Of a stretch of DNA of 64,000 nucleotides, positions 1 to 8,928 are shown piece by piece (position 1 is the first letter of the stretch; each line of letters opens with the position of its first letter). The DNA comes from an uncultured beta proteobacterium. Its GTDB lineage: Bacteria; Pseudomonadota; Gammaproteobacteria; Burkholderiales; Burkholderiaceae_C. The stretch is taken from contig CAIJRK010000047.1 in NCBI GenBank assembly GCA_903823025.1, positions 62,001 to 126,000 of the forward strand. The letters run 5' to 3'. Under the pieces are notes generated by a model, which searched no databases, was not told where the DNA came from, and saw nothing but the letters and a program-made list of their open reading frames with translations. Made by a program: the position numbers and the translations under genes.

Positions 1-783
<783 letters not shown>

Positions 784-841
784 AACCCTTGTCAACCGTG
801 CCCGCTGCGGCAGGCAGGGTTGACAACTGATTAGGAACACC

Positions 842-1258
842 ATGAACACCATCCATGTCGATGTGGTCAGTGCTGAAGAACTGATTTTCTCTGGCGAAGC
901 ACGCTTTGTGTCTCTGCCGGGTGAAGACGGTGAACTGGGCATTTATCCACGCCACACACCGCTGATCACGCGCATCAAGGCGGGTTCTGTGCGGATTGAA
1001 AATGCTGATGGCAGCGAAGAATTCGTCTTTGTCGCTGGCGGCATTCTTGAAGTTCAGCCCAGCTGCGTGACCGTGTTGTCTGACACGGCTGTTCGCGGCA
1101 AGGATCTGGACGACGAAAAAGCCAATGCGGCCAAAGCCTTGGCGGAAGAAGCACTCAAAAACGCCAAAGGTGAGCTTGATATTGCCCGTGCGCAATCAGA
1201 ACTACTCGTCATGGCAGCCCAAATCGCCGCCTTGCGCAAGTTCCGCCAGAAAAGATGA
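842..1258 (+). CDS. atpC: ATP synthase F1 subunit epsilon
   Basis: The product (138 aa) is the epsilon subunit of the F1 central stalk, which couples rotation to catalysis and inhibits ATP hydrolysis. The N-terminal beta-sandwich (about residues 1-85) has the family signature around the [15 protein letters not shown] stretch. The C-terminal part (about 88-138) is a charged helical hairpin ending in LRKFRQKR. The ATG at 842 is preceded by TTAGGAACACC, a good ribosome-binding site. It is the last gene of the atp operon, directly after atpD and before an intrinsic terminator. Length is normal for the family. Confidence 0.96.
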   Translation: MNTIHVDVVSAEELIFSGEARFVSLPGEDGELGIYPRHTPLITRIKAGSVRIENADGSEEFVFVAGGILEVQPSCVTVLSDTAVRGKDLDDEKANAAKALAEEALKNAKGELDIARAQSELLVMAAQIAALRKFRQKR

Positions 1259-1289
1259 CAACTTGATTGGCCTGACGATCAATCATTTC

Positions 1290-1324
1290 AAAAGCCTCGT
1301 TCTTCACTGAATCGGGCTTTTTTT
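1290..1324 (+). terminator. Intrinsic terminator of the atp operon
   Basis: AAAGCC at 1291-1296 can pair with GGCTTT at 1315-1320, extended by a G-T wobble, and a run of T follows to 1324. It begins about 30 bases after the atpC stop. Confidence 0.8.
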
Positions 1325-1379
1325 ATGCCCTGTAGCGAGCCAGTGTCGAGCCGCAACCCTGTGCATAGCTCATACTGAC

Positions 1380-1907
1380 TCAGTTCAAAACAGGTCGATC
1401 AGAAAGTTCATTTGGATTTGTTTCACCGGCTTTGAGTGGGAAATGGGCGACCAGCAGGGTTGATACTTCTTCCAGCGCGTGGGTGAGTCCGTCCTCAAAT
1501 TGACCCTGTTGAAACGCCGTCCGCATCCGCTCAACCATCGTTTGCCAAACCTGCGGCTCAACGACTTCACTCAAGCCTCGGTCCGCGACCAGTTCAATGG
1601 CATGTTCAGCCAACAGCAAGTAAATCAACACCCCGTTATTTTGAGCCGTGTCCCAGACCCGAAGTTTGCTGAACATGGCCAACGCTCTGTCACGGGTAAT
1701 TTGCGACGTTGAGGCATCGCGCCAGAGATAACTCAGGGGCAAACCCGCCTCAACATAAATTCGGATTTCACCTGCGTGGCGTTGCTCACTAGCCGTCACC
1801 CGTTGCTGTAAACGCTGCAGACTATCTATCGGGATGGCACGTCTCGTGGTGGATTCATCCAGCCAGGCATGTTTTAAAGTTCGTTGGATACGGTTCAACA
1901 TTACCAT
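1380..1907 (-). CDS. TPM-domain protein
   Basis: The product is a 175-aa TPM-domain protein. The domain (about residues 30-150) shows the family pattern: HAGEIRIYVEAGLPL, then RVWDTAQNNGVLIYLLLAEHAIELVADRGL, then a short helical end. There is no signal peptide, so this copy is probably cytoplasmic or peripheral. The chosen ATG at 1907 has AGGAAA upstream, but an ATG six bases further in is equally possible. The gene overlaps the 3' end of the longer TPM gene by 7 bases and lies downstream of it and of lemA, so the three are probably one transcript. TPM domains have been linked to phosphatase or membrane-protein quality-control roles; the function here is not known. Confidence 0.8.
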   Translation of the reverse strand: MVMLNRIQRTLKHAWLDESTTRRAIPIDSLQRLQQRVTASEQRHAGEIRIYVEAGLPLSYLWRDASTSQITRDRALAMFSKLRVWDTAQNNGVLIYLLLAEHAIELVADRGLSEVVEPQVWQTMVERMRTAFQQGQFEDGLTHALEEVSTLLVAHFPLKAGETNPNELSDRPVLN

Positions 1908-2818
1908 TTTCCTGAAGCGCCACCGCCACCAAAATCACCACCCCCGCCTGAGCCGAAGCCACCACTGCCACCACTAAAACCACCGCCAGATCCCCCGCCT
2001 CCTGATCCCCAACCTGAACGCCCGGAACTACGCGCGACAGTGGAGAAAAGCGTGAAAACGAGGGCAGCAATGGCACCCAGACCGGCGATCAGGAAGCTGG
2101 AGGTGAGCAGTAAAGCGAGCACGCCAACAACGCCACCGGTTGCCACAGCGCCCAACTTACTGCCCAAAATGTTGCGGGCTACGGAACCCATGACAGGCAC
2201 GGCAAAAAACATTAAAACAGCGACTTCATTCCAGTTGAAACCCCCTTCTTGATTCTGCTTGTTCCCTGCCTTCGGGGCCGGTAACGCCTCCCCTTTAATC
2301 AGCGCCATGATTTGATCAGCACCCGCATCCAGTCCACCGGCAAAATCGCCTTGTTTGAAACGCGGCGTGATGGCTTGTTCAATGATGCGTTTAGCCGCCA
2401 GATCAGGGATGGCACCTTCCAGCGTTTTAGCCACTTCAAGGCGCACCGTGCGATCATTAATGGCGACGATCACCAGCAAGCCGTCACCGATGTCTTTGCG
2501 GCCAATCTTCCAGTCATTGGCAACCCGGTTGGCATAGCTGGCAATATCTTCGGGTTGTGTGGTGGGCACCAACAGCAGCACGACTTGCGCGCCGCTGCTT
2601 TTCTCAAACGCGCTGAGTTTGCTTTCAAGTTGCTGCACTTGCTGGGCATTCAGCGTGCCCGTGGTCTCCACCACATGCGCGGTCAGCGCTGGCACGGCAA
2701 GCTGCGCCAAAGCGGGGGAAAGGGCGAACAAAAGAGCGCCACTCATCATCACCAACCAGCGAAGTAGCGCAACGCCAATCAGTGATGAACAGGATAAAAA
2801 CAATATGAAAATTTTCAA
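1901..2818 (-). CDS. YgcG-type TPM-domain membrane protein with Gly/Ser-rich tail
   Basis: The domain order is an N-terminal hydrophobic signal segment ending near ALAQ, a periplasmic TPM domain (about residues 45-180, with GAQVVLLLVPTTQPEDI and KDIGDGLLVIVAINDRTVRLEV), two transmembrane segments (about 205-265) and a glycine/serine-rich tail of about 40 residues. This is the usual YgcG layout, often misannotated as a methanol dehydrogenase factor. The longest frame starts at a TTG without a clear ribosome-binding site; the tandem ATG about 23 codons further in is an alternative, so the start is uncertain. It sits between lemA upstream and a second TPM gene downstream. LemA and TPM proteins are commonly neighbours; their joint biochemical role is unknown. 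Confidence 0.85.
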   Translation of the reverse strand: MKIFILFLSCSSLIGVALLRWLVMMSGALLFALSPALAQLAVPALTAHVVETTGTLNAQQVQQLESKLSAFEKSSGAQVVLLLVPTTQPEDIASYANRVANDWKIGRKDIGDGLLVIVAINDRTVRLEVAKTLEGAIPDLAAKRIIEQAITPRFKQGDFAGGLDAGADQIMALIKGEALPAPKAGNKQNQEGGFNWNEVAVLMFFAVPVMGSVARNILGSKLGAVATGGVVGVLALLLTSSFLIAGLGAIAALVFTLFSTVARSSGRSGWGSGGGGSGGGFSGGSGGFGSGGGGDFGGGGASGKW

Positions 2819-2836
2819 AACAACAGACGTAAAAAT

Positions 2837-3424
2837 TTACTTTTTATTGAAATCAACCACGGGTGGGGCGGAGATAGCGGCTTCGTTTTGTACTGTAAAT
2901 GAGGGTTTGGGCGGATAACCAAACACCATGGCTGTCAAATTAGTGGGGAAACTGCGCGACAACACGTTGTAGTCTTGTACGGCCTGGATATAGCGGTTGC
3001 GGGCTACGGTGACACGATTCTCAGTGCCTTCAAGTTGCACCCTCAAATCTGAAAAACCCTGATTGGCTTTCAGGTTGGGATAACGCTCCGACACCGCCAT
3101 CAAACGACTCAACGCTGAACCTAACGCACCTTGAGCCGCCTGGAATTTCTGGAATGCCTGAGGATCGTTCAGCGTTTCTGGTGTGACTTGAATCGATGTC
3201 GCCTTGGCGCGCGCTTCAATCACCTGAGTGAGCGTCTCTTGCTCAAACGCGGCTTCACCTTTGACCGTTGCCACGATGTTGGGCACCAGGTCAGCGCGGC
3301 GTTGGTACTGATTAAGCACCTCACTCCAAGCCGACTTGGTTTGTTCATCAAGGCGTTGAAAATCGTTGTAACCGCAACCGGTTAGGCCAAGTGCGGTGAT
3401 GAGGATCAGAAACCAGCGTGTCAT
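2837..3424 (-). CDS. lemA: LemA family lipoprotein
   Basis: The product (195 aa) is a LemA-family protein. The N-terminus is a lipoprotein signal with lipobox LTGC at about residues 15-18, so it should be membrane-anchored. The LemA core follows: YNDFQRLDEQTKSAWSEVLNQ, then the NQYQRRADLVPNIVATVKG motif, long helices, and the FPTNLTAMVFGYPPKPSF signature near the end. The ATG at 3424 is preceded by GGAGAATATTTTT; the frame is open further upstream, but only this start gives the lipoprotein signal. It is the first gene of a lemA-TPM-TPM cluster. LemA is widespread with no firmly established activity. Confidence 0.88.
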   Translation of the reverse strand: MTRWFLILITALGLTGCGYNDFQRLDEQTKSAWSEVLNQYQRRADLVPNIVATVKGEAAFEQETLTQVIEARAKATSIQVTPETLNDPQAFQKFQAAQGALGSALSRLMAVSERYPNLKANQGFSDLRVQLEGTENRVTVARNRYIQAVQDYNVLSRSFPTNLTAMVFGYPPKPSFTVQNEAAISAPPVVDFNKK

Positions 3425-3526
3425 AAAAATATTCTCCAACTTATCGGGCGCAACGGTAGCACAAACGAACAGACGAACAGACGCTGCTGAAATGGCGGCA
3501 AAATCAAGATTACTATTTACAAACTC

Positions 3527-3982
3527 ATGACCATGATCAAAGCCAACAAACAAGCATCCCTCATCGGCGACTCTGCCGATGCTATTGAAGCGGCATTTTA
3601 CGAAGCCCTGCAAACCGCTGATCTGGAAAAGCTGATGGCCTGCTGGGCAGACGAAGACGAGATTATGTGCGTGCATCCAGGCGGCCCGCGACTGCTCGGA
3701 GTGGAGGCTATTCGCACTGCCTTTGACGCCATGTTTGCCAATGGGCGCATTCAGGCATGGCCTCAAGGAACCCGCAAGATTCAGACCTTGGTGAGCGCTA
3801 TTCACAACGTTTTTGAACGTATTGAGTTATTGACTGACGAGGGCGCCCGCGAAGCTTTTGTGATCGCCACCAACGTGTACCAAAAAACCCCGCAAGGGTG
3901 GCGGATGGTGCTGCACCACGCCAGTCCCACAACCCGGCAAGAAGCGCAGGAGGCCAATGCCGCACCCTATGTCCTGCATTAA
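3527..3982 (+). CDS. SnoaL/NTF2-like fold protein (DUF4440-type)
   Basis: This 151-aa protein has the alpha+beta pattern of the NTF2/SnoaL superfamily. A helix around IEAAFYEALQTADLEKLMACWADEDEIMCVHPGG is followed by strands ending in GWRMVLHHAS, the usual last strand. Small stand-alone members are ligand-binding proteins or minor enzymes and cannot be assigned a substrate from sequence. Two closely spaced ATG codons (3527 and 3533) could start it. It is followed 5 bases later by a YheT-type hydrolase, so the two are likely co-transcribed. Confidence 0.75.
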   Translation: MTMIKANKQASLIGDSADAIEAAFYEALQTADLEKLMACWADEDEIMCVHPGGPRLLGVEAIRTAFDAMFANGRIQAWPQGTRKIQTLVSAIHNVFERIELLTDEGAREAFVIATNVYQKTPQGWRMVLHHASPTTRQEAQEANAAPYVLH

Positions 3983-3987
3983 AAATC

Positions 3988-4968
3988 ATGAATTATGAAG
4001 CGCCGCCTTGGTTGCCGGGGGGTCAGTTGCAAACCATCTGGCCGGCGTTGTATTCACGCCGGGTCATGGGCGAGCCGGTGCACTACCGACGTGAACGCTG
4101 GATCACGCCGGATGCGGACTTCATTGACGTGGATTGGCTACAAGCCGCGCCTGGCAGCCCTTTACTGGTGATGTTTCATGGACTGGAGGGGTCATCGGGC
4201 AGTCACTACGCTCAAGCCTTTGCCGACTTCGCCCGCACGCACGGCTTTTCCTTTGCCGTGCCGCATTTTCGGGGTTGCAGCGGCACGCTAAACCGGGGGC
4301 CACGGGCCTACCATTCAGGTGATTTTGAGGAGATTGACTGGATTTTGCAGCGCCTGCACCAGCAGCATCAGGGCGCGCTGGTGGCCGTTGGTATTTCGTT
4401 GGGCGGTAATGCACTCTTGCGTTGGGCTGAAGAAATGGGCGAACAGGCAACCCGCGTCGTGAACGCCTTAGCCAGCGTATCAGCGCCGCTTGATCTTGCC
4501 GCCAGTGGCGCTGCGATAGGACGTGGATTTAACCGACAGGTCTATACACGCCTGTTTTTAAACACCATGAAGCCCAAAGCCCTGAAAAAACTGGCACAGC
4601 ACCCCGGTTTATTCAAAGCCGAAACTTTGCACGCCGCACGCGACCTGTATGCGTTTGACAACGTGTTCACAGCCCCCCTGCATGGTTTCAAAAACACGCA
4701 AGATTACTGGGCACGCGCTTCGGCCAAACCACATTTGCATCACATACGCGTGCCCACTTTGGTGCTCAATGCGCGCAACGATCCCTTTGTGCCCGCCTGG
4801 AGCCTGCCCCGACCTCAAGAGGTTGGCCGTCAAGTTACCCTGTGGCAGCCTGCTCACGGCGGCCATGTCGGCTTTCCAAAAGGCGCGATCCCGGGTCATG
4901 TGCACGCCATGCCTGAGGCGGTCGGTCATTGGCTGGCCTCACATATTCCAACCCCTTTACACACCTGA
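3988..4968 (+). CDS. YheT-family alpha/beta hydrolase
   Basis: This 326-aa protein belongs to the YheT/ABHD1-3 group of alpha/beta hydrolases, predicted esterases with no settled physiological substrate. The N-terminus with PPWLPGGQLQTIWPAL is diagnostic. The nucleophile elbow is GISLGGN (Ser near residue 136), the acid is in LNARNDPFVP and the catalytic His in AHGGHVGF. The ATG at 3988 was chosen because translation from it begins at the conserved N-terminus and it lies just after the previous stop; the frame is open upstream but reads through the preceding gene. A 176-aa conserved gene follows after 9 bases. Confidence 0.87.
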   Translation: MNYEAPPWLPGGQLQTIWPALYSRRVMGEPVHYRRERWITPDADFIDVDWLQAAPGSPLLVMFHGLEGSSGSHYAQAFADFARTHGFSFAVPHFRGCSGTLNRGPRAYHSGDFEEIDWILQRLHQQHQGALVAVGISLGGNALLRWAEEMGEQATRVVNALASVSAPLDLAASGAAIGRGFNRQVYTRLFLNTMKPKALKKLAQHPGLFKAETLHAARDLYAFDNVFTAPLHGFKNTQDYWARASAKPHLHHIRVPTLVLNARNDPFVPAWSLPRPQEVGRQVTLWQPAHGGHVGFPKGAIPGHVHAMPEAVGHWLASHIPTPLHT

Positions 4969-4977
4969 AAGGTAACC

Positions 4978-5508
4978 ATGGACGACATCGTTAAACAAGC
5001 GCTGGTCAAATGGCCCCATGTGCCCGCCTGCTATGGCTGGCTGGGTCTGGATGCGCGCGGCAACTGGTATATGCGCGACGAACAAGCACAAGCTTTGGGG
5101 CCTTTTATCAGCGGCACGCCGCAGAGCAAAGGTGCCCAGGTAAAGCATGAAAAATTGGTTGACTTTATTCACCGTAATTACGAGCCGGATACCCAGGGTC
5201 AATGGTTTTTCCAGAACGGCCCGCAGCGCGTTTATGTCGAACTGGAAGCCACGCCGCTGATCTGGCGCGTACAGGATAACTTTTCAGTTCAGTCCCACAC
5301 CGGGCAAGCGGCCCGTGTGCTGGATTGTTTGCTGGATGAACAAGGACGGGTCTATCTGGCAACGACTATCGGATTTGGGCTGGTACACACGATGGATGTG
5401 AACCAGGTCGGCAATGCCGTCGAGCAGGGCCTGTGGGTGCCACAAGACGTTTTGTCCGCTGATTTACCAACGAAATTTGCTTACGTGACCCAGCCCCAAG
5501 CCGCATAG
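4978..5508 (+). CDS. Conserved protein of unknown function (176 aa)
   Basis: I do not recognise a named function. It begins MDDIVKQALVKWPHVPACYGWL, then a mostly beta-rich body with FFQNGPQRVYVELEATPLIWRV in the middle and a charged end. There is no signal peptide or membrane segment, so it is probably cytoplasmic. It has the feel of a conserved betaproteobacterial family because it is rich in Trp and Gly positions and has a clean start with AAGGTAACC upstream. It follows the YheT-type hydrolase by 9 bases and ends at a strong terminator, so it is probably the last gene of that transcript. Confidence 0.75.
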   Translation: MDDIVKQALVKWPHVPACYGWLGLDARGNWYMRDEQAQALGPFISGTPQSKGAQVKHEKLVDFIHRNYEPDTQGQWFFQNGPQRVYVELEATPLIWRVQDNFSVQSHTGQAARVLDCLLDEQGRVYLATTIGFGLVHTMDVNQVGNAVEQGLWVPQDVLSADLPTKFAYVTQPQAA

Positions 5509-5516
5509 AGTCAAAA

Positions 5517-5541
5517 AAAAGCTGGCCAATGACCAGCTTTT
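5517..5541 (+). terminator. Bidirectional intrinsic terminator
   Basis: A perfect 9-bp stem (5517-5525 with 5533-5541; AAAAGCTGG and its complement) encloses a 7-base loop. The A-run before the stem and the T-run after it allow termination from both sides, fitting the convergent genes on either flank. Confidence 0.88.
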
Positions 5542-5569
5542 CGAGAACCGCTGAACAGCTCGCCTTGTT

Positions 5570-6103
5570 TTACTGCGCTGTTTCAGCAACTGCAACCGGT
5601 GCAGCGGGTTCGTCAAACGTGGCGCCGGCAGCATTGGCCATATAAACCACCGCCCGACCGATTTCCAAGTCTTCAAAGGCACCACCGCCTTGGGCGCCCA
5701 TGGCATTTTTTCCTTTGACAGCCGAAGTCAGGAGCAACTCGTAGCCTGTTTTGATACGCGGACCCCAAGCCACTGCGTCACCAAACTTGGGCGAACCAAG
5801 CAGACCAACTGCATGGCAAGCCGAGCATTGCGCGTTGTAAACCTCTTCCCCGCCTTTAAGTTCACGGTTGGCATCACGGATTTCAATCATCCCGATTTTT
5901 TGAATTCTGGCAGCCAGGGCTTTTTCGGGATTACCGGTGCCTGCAGCAGGTTGAGGGCTGGCTGTGACGTAATACACCAAGCCGATCATTATAAAAATAG
6001 GCGCGACAAACGAAAAGAAAACGGTCAGCAGCAGTTGCTTGGGCGTTTTGACAGGGCCACTGTGGACCTTGTCGTGAGCTGGCGGGGTGGTGTTATCGCT
6101 CAT
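5570..6103 (-). CDS. Membrane-anchored c-type cytochrome, cytochrome c5 family
   Basis: The product (177 aa) is a monoheme cytochrome c held in the cytoplasmic membrane by an uncleaved N-terminal helix (about residues 25-48, LLLTVFFSFVAPIFIMIGLVY). The heme-binding motif is CSACH in YNAQCSACHAVGLLGSP, and a distal Met ligand is likely in NAMGAQGG. The order anchor - linker - cytochrome domain - Ala/Pro-rich tail matches small electron carriers that deliver electrons to terminal oxidases. It has a good ribosome-binding site (AGAGGATTTC before the ATG). It ends just before the shared terminator with the convergent upstream genes. Confidence 0.9.
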   Translation of the reverse strand: MSDNTTPPAHDKVHSGPVKTPKQLLLTVFFSFVAPIFIMIGLVYYVTASPQPAAGTGNPEKALAARIQKIGMIEIRDANRELKGGEEVYNAQCSACHAVGLLGSPKFGDAVAWGPRIKTGYELLLTSAVKGKNAMGAQGGGAFEDLEIGRAVVYMANAAGATFDEPAAPVAVAETAQ

Positions 6104-6191
6104 GAAATCCTCTAAAAAGCAGTGCGGTGAAAGCAGCTTTTAATTATAGCGGGCGCCTTTGTTAAAGCCCTTACAATGCAGCCTTGAGTTT

Positions 6192-6267
6192 GCGGCTGTA
6201 GCTCAGTGGATAGAGTATTGGCCTCCGAAGCCAAGGGTCGTGGGTTCGATCCCCGCCAGCCGCACCA
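6192..6267 (+). tRNA. tRNA-Arg (anticodon CCG)
   Basis: A complete cloverleaf with encoded CCA. The acceptor GCGGCTG at 6192-6198 pairs with CAGCCGC at 6257-6263, the D arm contains AGCTCAGTGGATAGAG, the anticodon loop is CTCCGAA (CCG reads codon CGG), and the T arm contains GGTTCGATCC. The antisense reading frame over this gene gives the familiar false protein CGWRGSNPRPLA. Confidence 0.96.
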
Positions 6268-6275
6268 ATGAATCC

Positions 6276-6310
6276 AAACCCGCATGGCACACCGCATGAC
6301 GGGTTTTTTT
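6276..6310 (+). terminator. Terminator after tRNA-Arg
   Basis: AAACCCG at 6276-6282 pairs with CGGGTTT at 6300-6306, followed by a T-run to 6310, immediately downstream of the tRNA. Confidence 0.75.
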
Positions 6311-7233
6311 CAAGCTTCTTTCATAGCCAGCGCCAGCTGGTACAAAGCATTACGGGATTCGCCGGTGATGTCAGCGGTCAGTTTCACGGCCGTTTTAAGC
6401 GGCAGCTGCGCCAAAAGCAACTTCAACACACGCGTATCCGGGCCGGTATCGACCACGTTTTGAGCCGGGTGCAGCACCAAGGCAAACTCGCCACGCAAAC
6501 GGTTAGGGTTCGCCGCTAGCCAGCCGGGAAAACTCGCTGCGCTGAAAGTTGCAATTTCTTCAAACTGTTTGGTCAACTCACGCCCAATCGTGAGGGGGCG
6601 GGCCTCCAAAGTTGCCAGCGCAGTGGCCAGCGCTTCAATCCGATGCGGCGCCTCCAGCAACACCACTGCCCGAGGCTCAACGCGCAAGGCTTCAATGGCC
6701 GTGGCGCGTTCGGTTGATTTGGAGGACAAGAAACCGGCAAATACAAACGCACCATGCTGGCCGCCCTCGTCCGCAACGCCAGCCACACTCAAAATAGTGG
6801 TCACGCTGCTGGCCCCTGGCAGTGGCACCACGGGCAAATCGACCAGACGTACCGCAGCGACCAACCGGGCACCCGGGTCGCTGATAGCGGGCGTGCCGGC
6901 ATCGCTGGCATAGACGATGCGCTGACCTTGGCGCAGTCGGTCAATCACCGTTTGTGCCGCTTCAGCCTCGTTGTGCTGATGCACAGCCAGCAATTGCGCG
7001 CTTGATTTGTCAATGCCGTAAGCACGCAGCAAAGCTTGGGTGTGGCGCGTGTCCTCACAGGCAATGGTGTCGGCCAAGCCGAGCACATGCAGCGCCCGTA
7101 GCGTGATGTCAGCCAGATTGCCAATCGGCGTGGCGACAACGTAGAGCGCGCCGGGTGGATAATTCTGACCACCCGCCGCCTCAAGCGCGGCACGCAAGGC
7201 AGAAACATAGGCAGAGGCATAAATAGAAGTCAA
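6310..7233 (-). CDS. rsmI: 16S rRNA 2'-O-ribose C1402 methyltransferase RsmI
   Basis: RsmI transfers a methyl group from S-adenosylmethionine to the 2'-OH of C1402 in 16S rRNA, tuning the ribosomal P site. The 307-aa protein has the tetrapyrrole-methylase fold. PPGALYVVATPIGNLADITLRAL lies near the N-terminus, then CEDTRHTQALL, then VYASDAGTPAISDPGARLV and VPLPGASS, all RsmI signatures. No ATG is available before the conserved core. The TTG at 7233 is supported by GAGGG seven bases upstream. This start codon abuts the divergent yraN start and shares one base with it. Together with yraN, diaA and dolP it reproduces the enterobacterial yra cluster. Confidence 0.94.
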   Translation of the reverse strand: MTSIYASAYVSALRAALEAAGGQNYPPGALYVVATPIGNLADITLRALHVLGLADTIACEDTRHTQALLRAYGIDKSSAQLLAVHQHNEAEAAQTVIDRLRQGQRIVYASDAGTPAISDPGARLVAAVRLVDLPVVPLPGASSVTTILSVAGVADEGGQHGAFVFAGFLSSKSTERATAIEALRVEPRAVVLLEAPHRIEALATALATLEARPLTIGRELTKQFEEIATFSAASFPGWLAANPNRLRGEFALVLHPAQNVVDTGPDTRVLKLLLAQLPLKTAVKLTADITGESRNALYQLALAMKEA

Positions 7234-7628
7234 TGGGGTTCCCTCAAATTAAAACGATAGCGCCACCCCGCACAACCAAACAGGTCGGCGATGCGGGCGA
7301 AGATGCGGCGCTGCATTACTTGCAGCAAGCGCATTTGCACCTTTTAGAACGCAATTATCGGACGCAGGGACGTGGTGGCGGAGAAATAGATCTGATCATG
7401 CGGACGCCCGATGGCACCTGTGTTTTTGTCGAGGTACGACAACGCAAAAATGCCCGTCATGGTGGGGCGGGCGCCAGCATCAACAACGCCAAGCAACAAC
7501 GCATTATTTTTGCGGCGCGCCACTACCTCATGCATCTGCGTGGCGAGCCTCCCCCGTGTCGCTTTGATGTGGTGCTACTGGAAAATGGCGCCATCGAGTG
7601 GCTCCAGGCCGCTTTTGATGTCGGCTAA
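7233..7628 (+). CDS. yraN: YraN/UPF0102 family nuclease-fold protein
   Basis: The product (131 aa) belongs to UPF0102, a family with a restriction-endonuclease-like fold of unproven function. Visible signatures are GDAGEDAALHYLQ, LERNYRTQGRGGGEIDLIM and CVFVEVRQRKN; the E-x-D and E-V-R/K residues resemble the metal-binding core of Holliday-junction-resolvase-like nucleases. The ATG at 7233 begins one base into the divergent rsmI start codon. A SIS-domain gene (diaA) follows at 7684, the conserved neighbourhood of this family. Confidence 0.9.
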   Translation: MGFPQIKTIAPPRTTKQVGDAGEDAALHYLQQAHLHLLERNYRTQGRGGGEIDLIMRTPDGTCVFVEVRQRKNARHGGAGASINNAKQQRIIFAARHYLMHLRGEPPPCRFDVVLLENGAIEWLQAAFDVG

Positions 7629-7656
7629 CCGGGGCTTGCGGCAGCGCACAATTTGA

Positions 7657-8277
<621 letters not shown>

Positions 8278-8279
8278 GT

Positions 8280-8918
8280 TTGAAATTTTTAACTCGAAAA
8301 TTCGTAACCACAGTGCTGCTAACCATGAGCCTGGGTGGCGCCCTGAGTGCCTGTGCGCCCGTCATTATTGGGGGCGTTGTTGTCGGCTCCATCATGGCCA
8401 CTGACCGCCGCACAGCAGGCATACAAATTGAAGATGAAAGCATTGAGTTACGCGCGGCCAATGGCATTCGCGAACACTTGGGCGAGCGCGTTCACGTCAA
8501 CGTGACCAGCTACAACCGGCAAGTGTTATTAACCGGTGAAGTGCCCAGCGCTCAAGACAAACAATTGGTCGAGATCGTTGTATCCCGGGTAGAAAATGTA
8601 CGAGCCATCGTCAATGAAACCAGTGTGCTGGGTAACGCCACTCTTACACAGCGCACCTCTGATACGCTGGTCACCGGGCGCGTCAAGGCCCGCTTGATAG
8701 ATGCCAAAGATCTGTTTGCCAACTCATTCAAAGTGGTCACCGAGCGTGGCACCACTTATCTGATGGGGCGCGTCACCCTGCGCGAGGCAGATCGGGCCAC
8801 GGAGGTAGTTCGTAGCACCGGCGGGGTTCAAAAAGTGGTGCGTGTTCTGGAACTCATCAGCGAAGAAGAGTTGCAGAACTTGCTGCCCAAGCCGGTTCCG
8901 GCAACGACTCCGCTGTAA
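8280..8918 (+). CDS. dolP: BON-domain outer-membrane lipoprotein, DolP/YraP-like
   Basis: This is a 212-aa lipoprotein with signal MKFLTRKFVTTVLLTMSL and lipobox LSAC near residue 25. Two BON domains follow (about residues 50-120 and 130-198), each with the GLY-rich strand pattern, for example VNVTSYNRQVLLTGEV and VVTERGTTYLMGRV. In E. coli DolP lies in the outer membrane at the division site and supports BAM and envelope integrity. The start is TTG at 8280, preceded by CCAGGAGATTTAAG, a strong ribosome-binding site placed inside diaA. It is the last gene of the yraN-diaA-dolP transcript. Confidence 0.9.
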   Translation: MKFLTRKFVTTVLLTMSLGGALSACAPVIIGGVVVGSIMATDRRTAGIQIEDESIELRAANGIREHLGERVHVNVTSYNRQVLLTGEVPSAQDKQLVEIVVSRVENVRAIVNETSVLGNATLTQRTSDTLVTGRVKARLIDAKDLFANSFKVVTERGTTYLMGRVTLREADRATEVVRSTGGVQKVVRVLELISEEELQNLLPKPVPATTPL

Positions 8919-8928
8919 AAATCCCGAA

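Noticed and set aside
6112-6297. Antisense frame with a CGWRGSNPRPLA-like peptide
   Set aside because: It is the antisense of tRNA-Arg, a well-known false protein.
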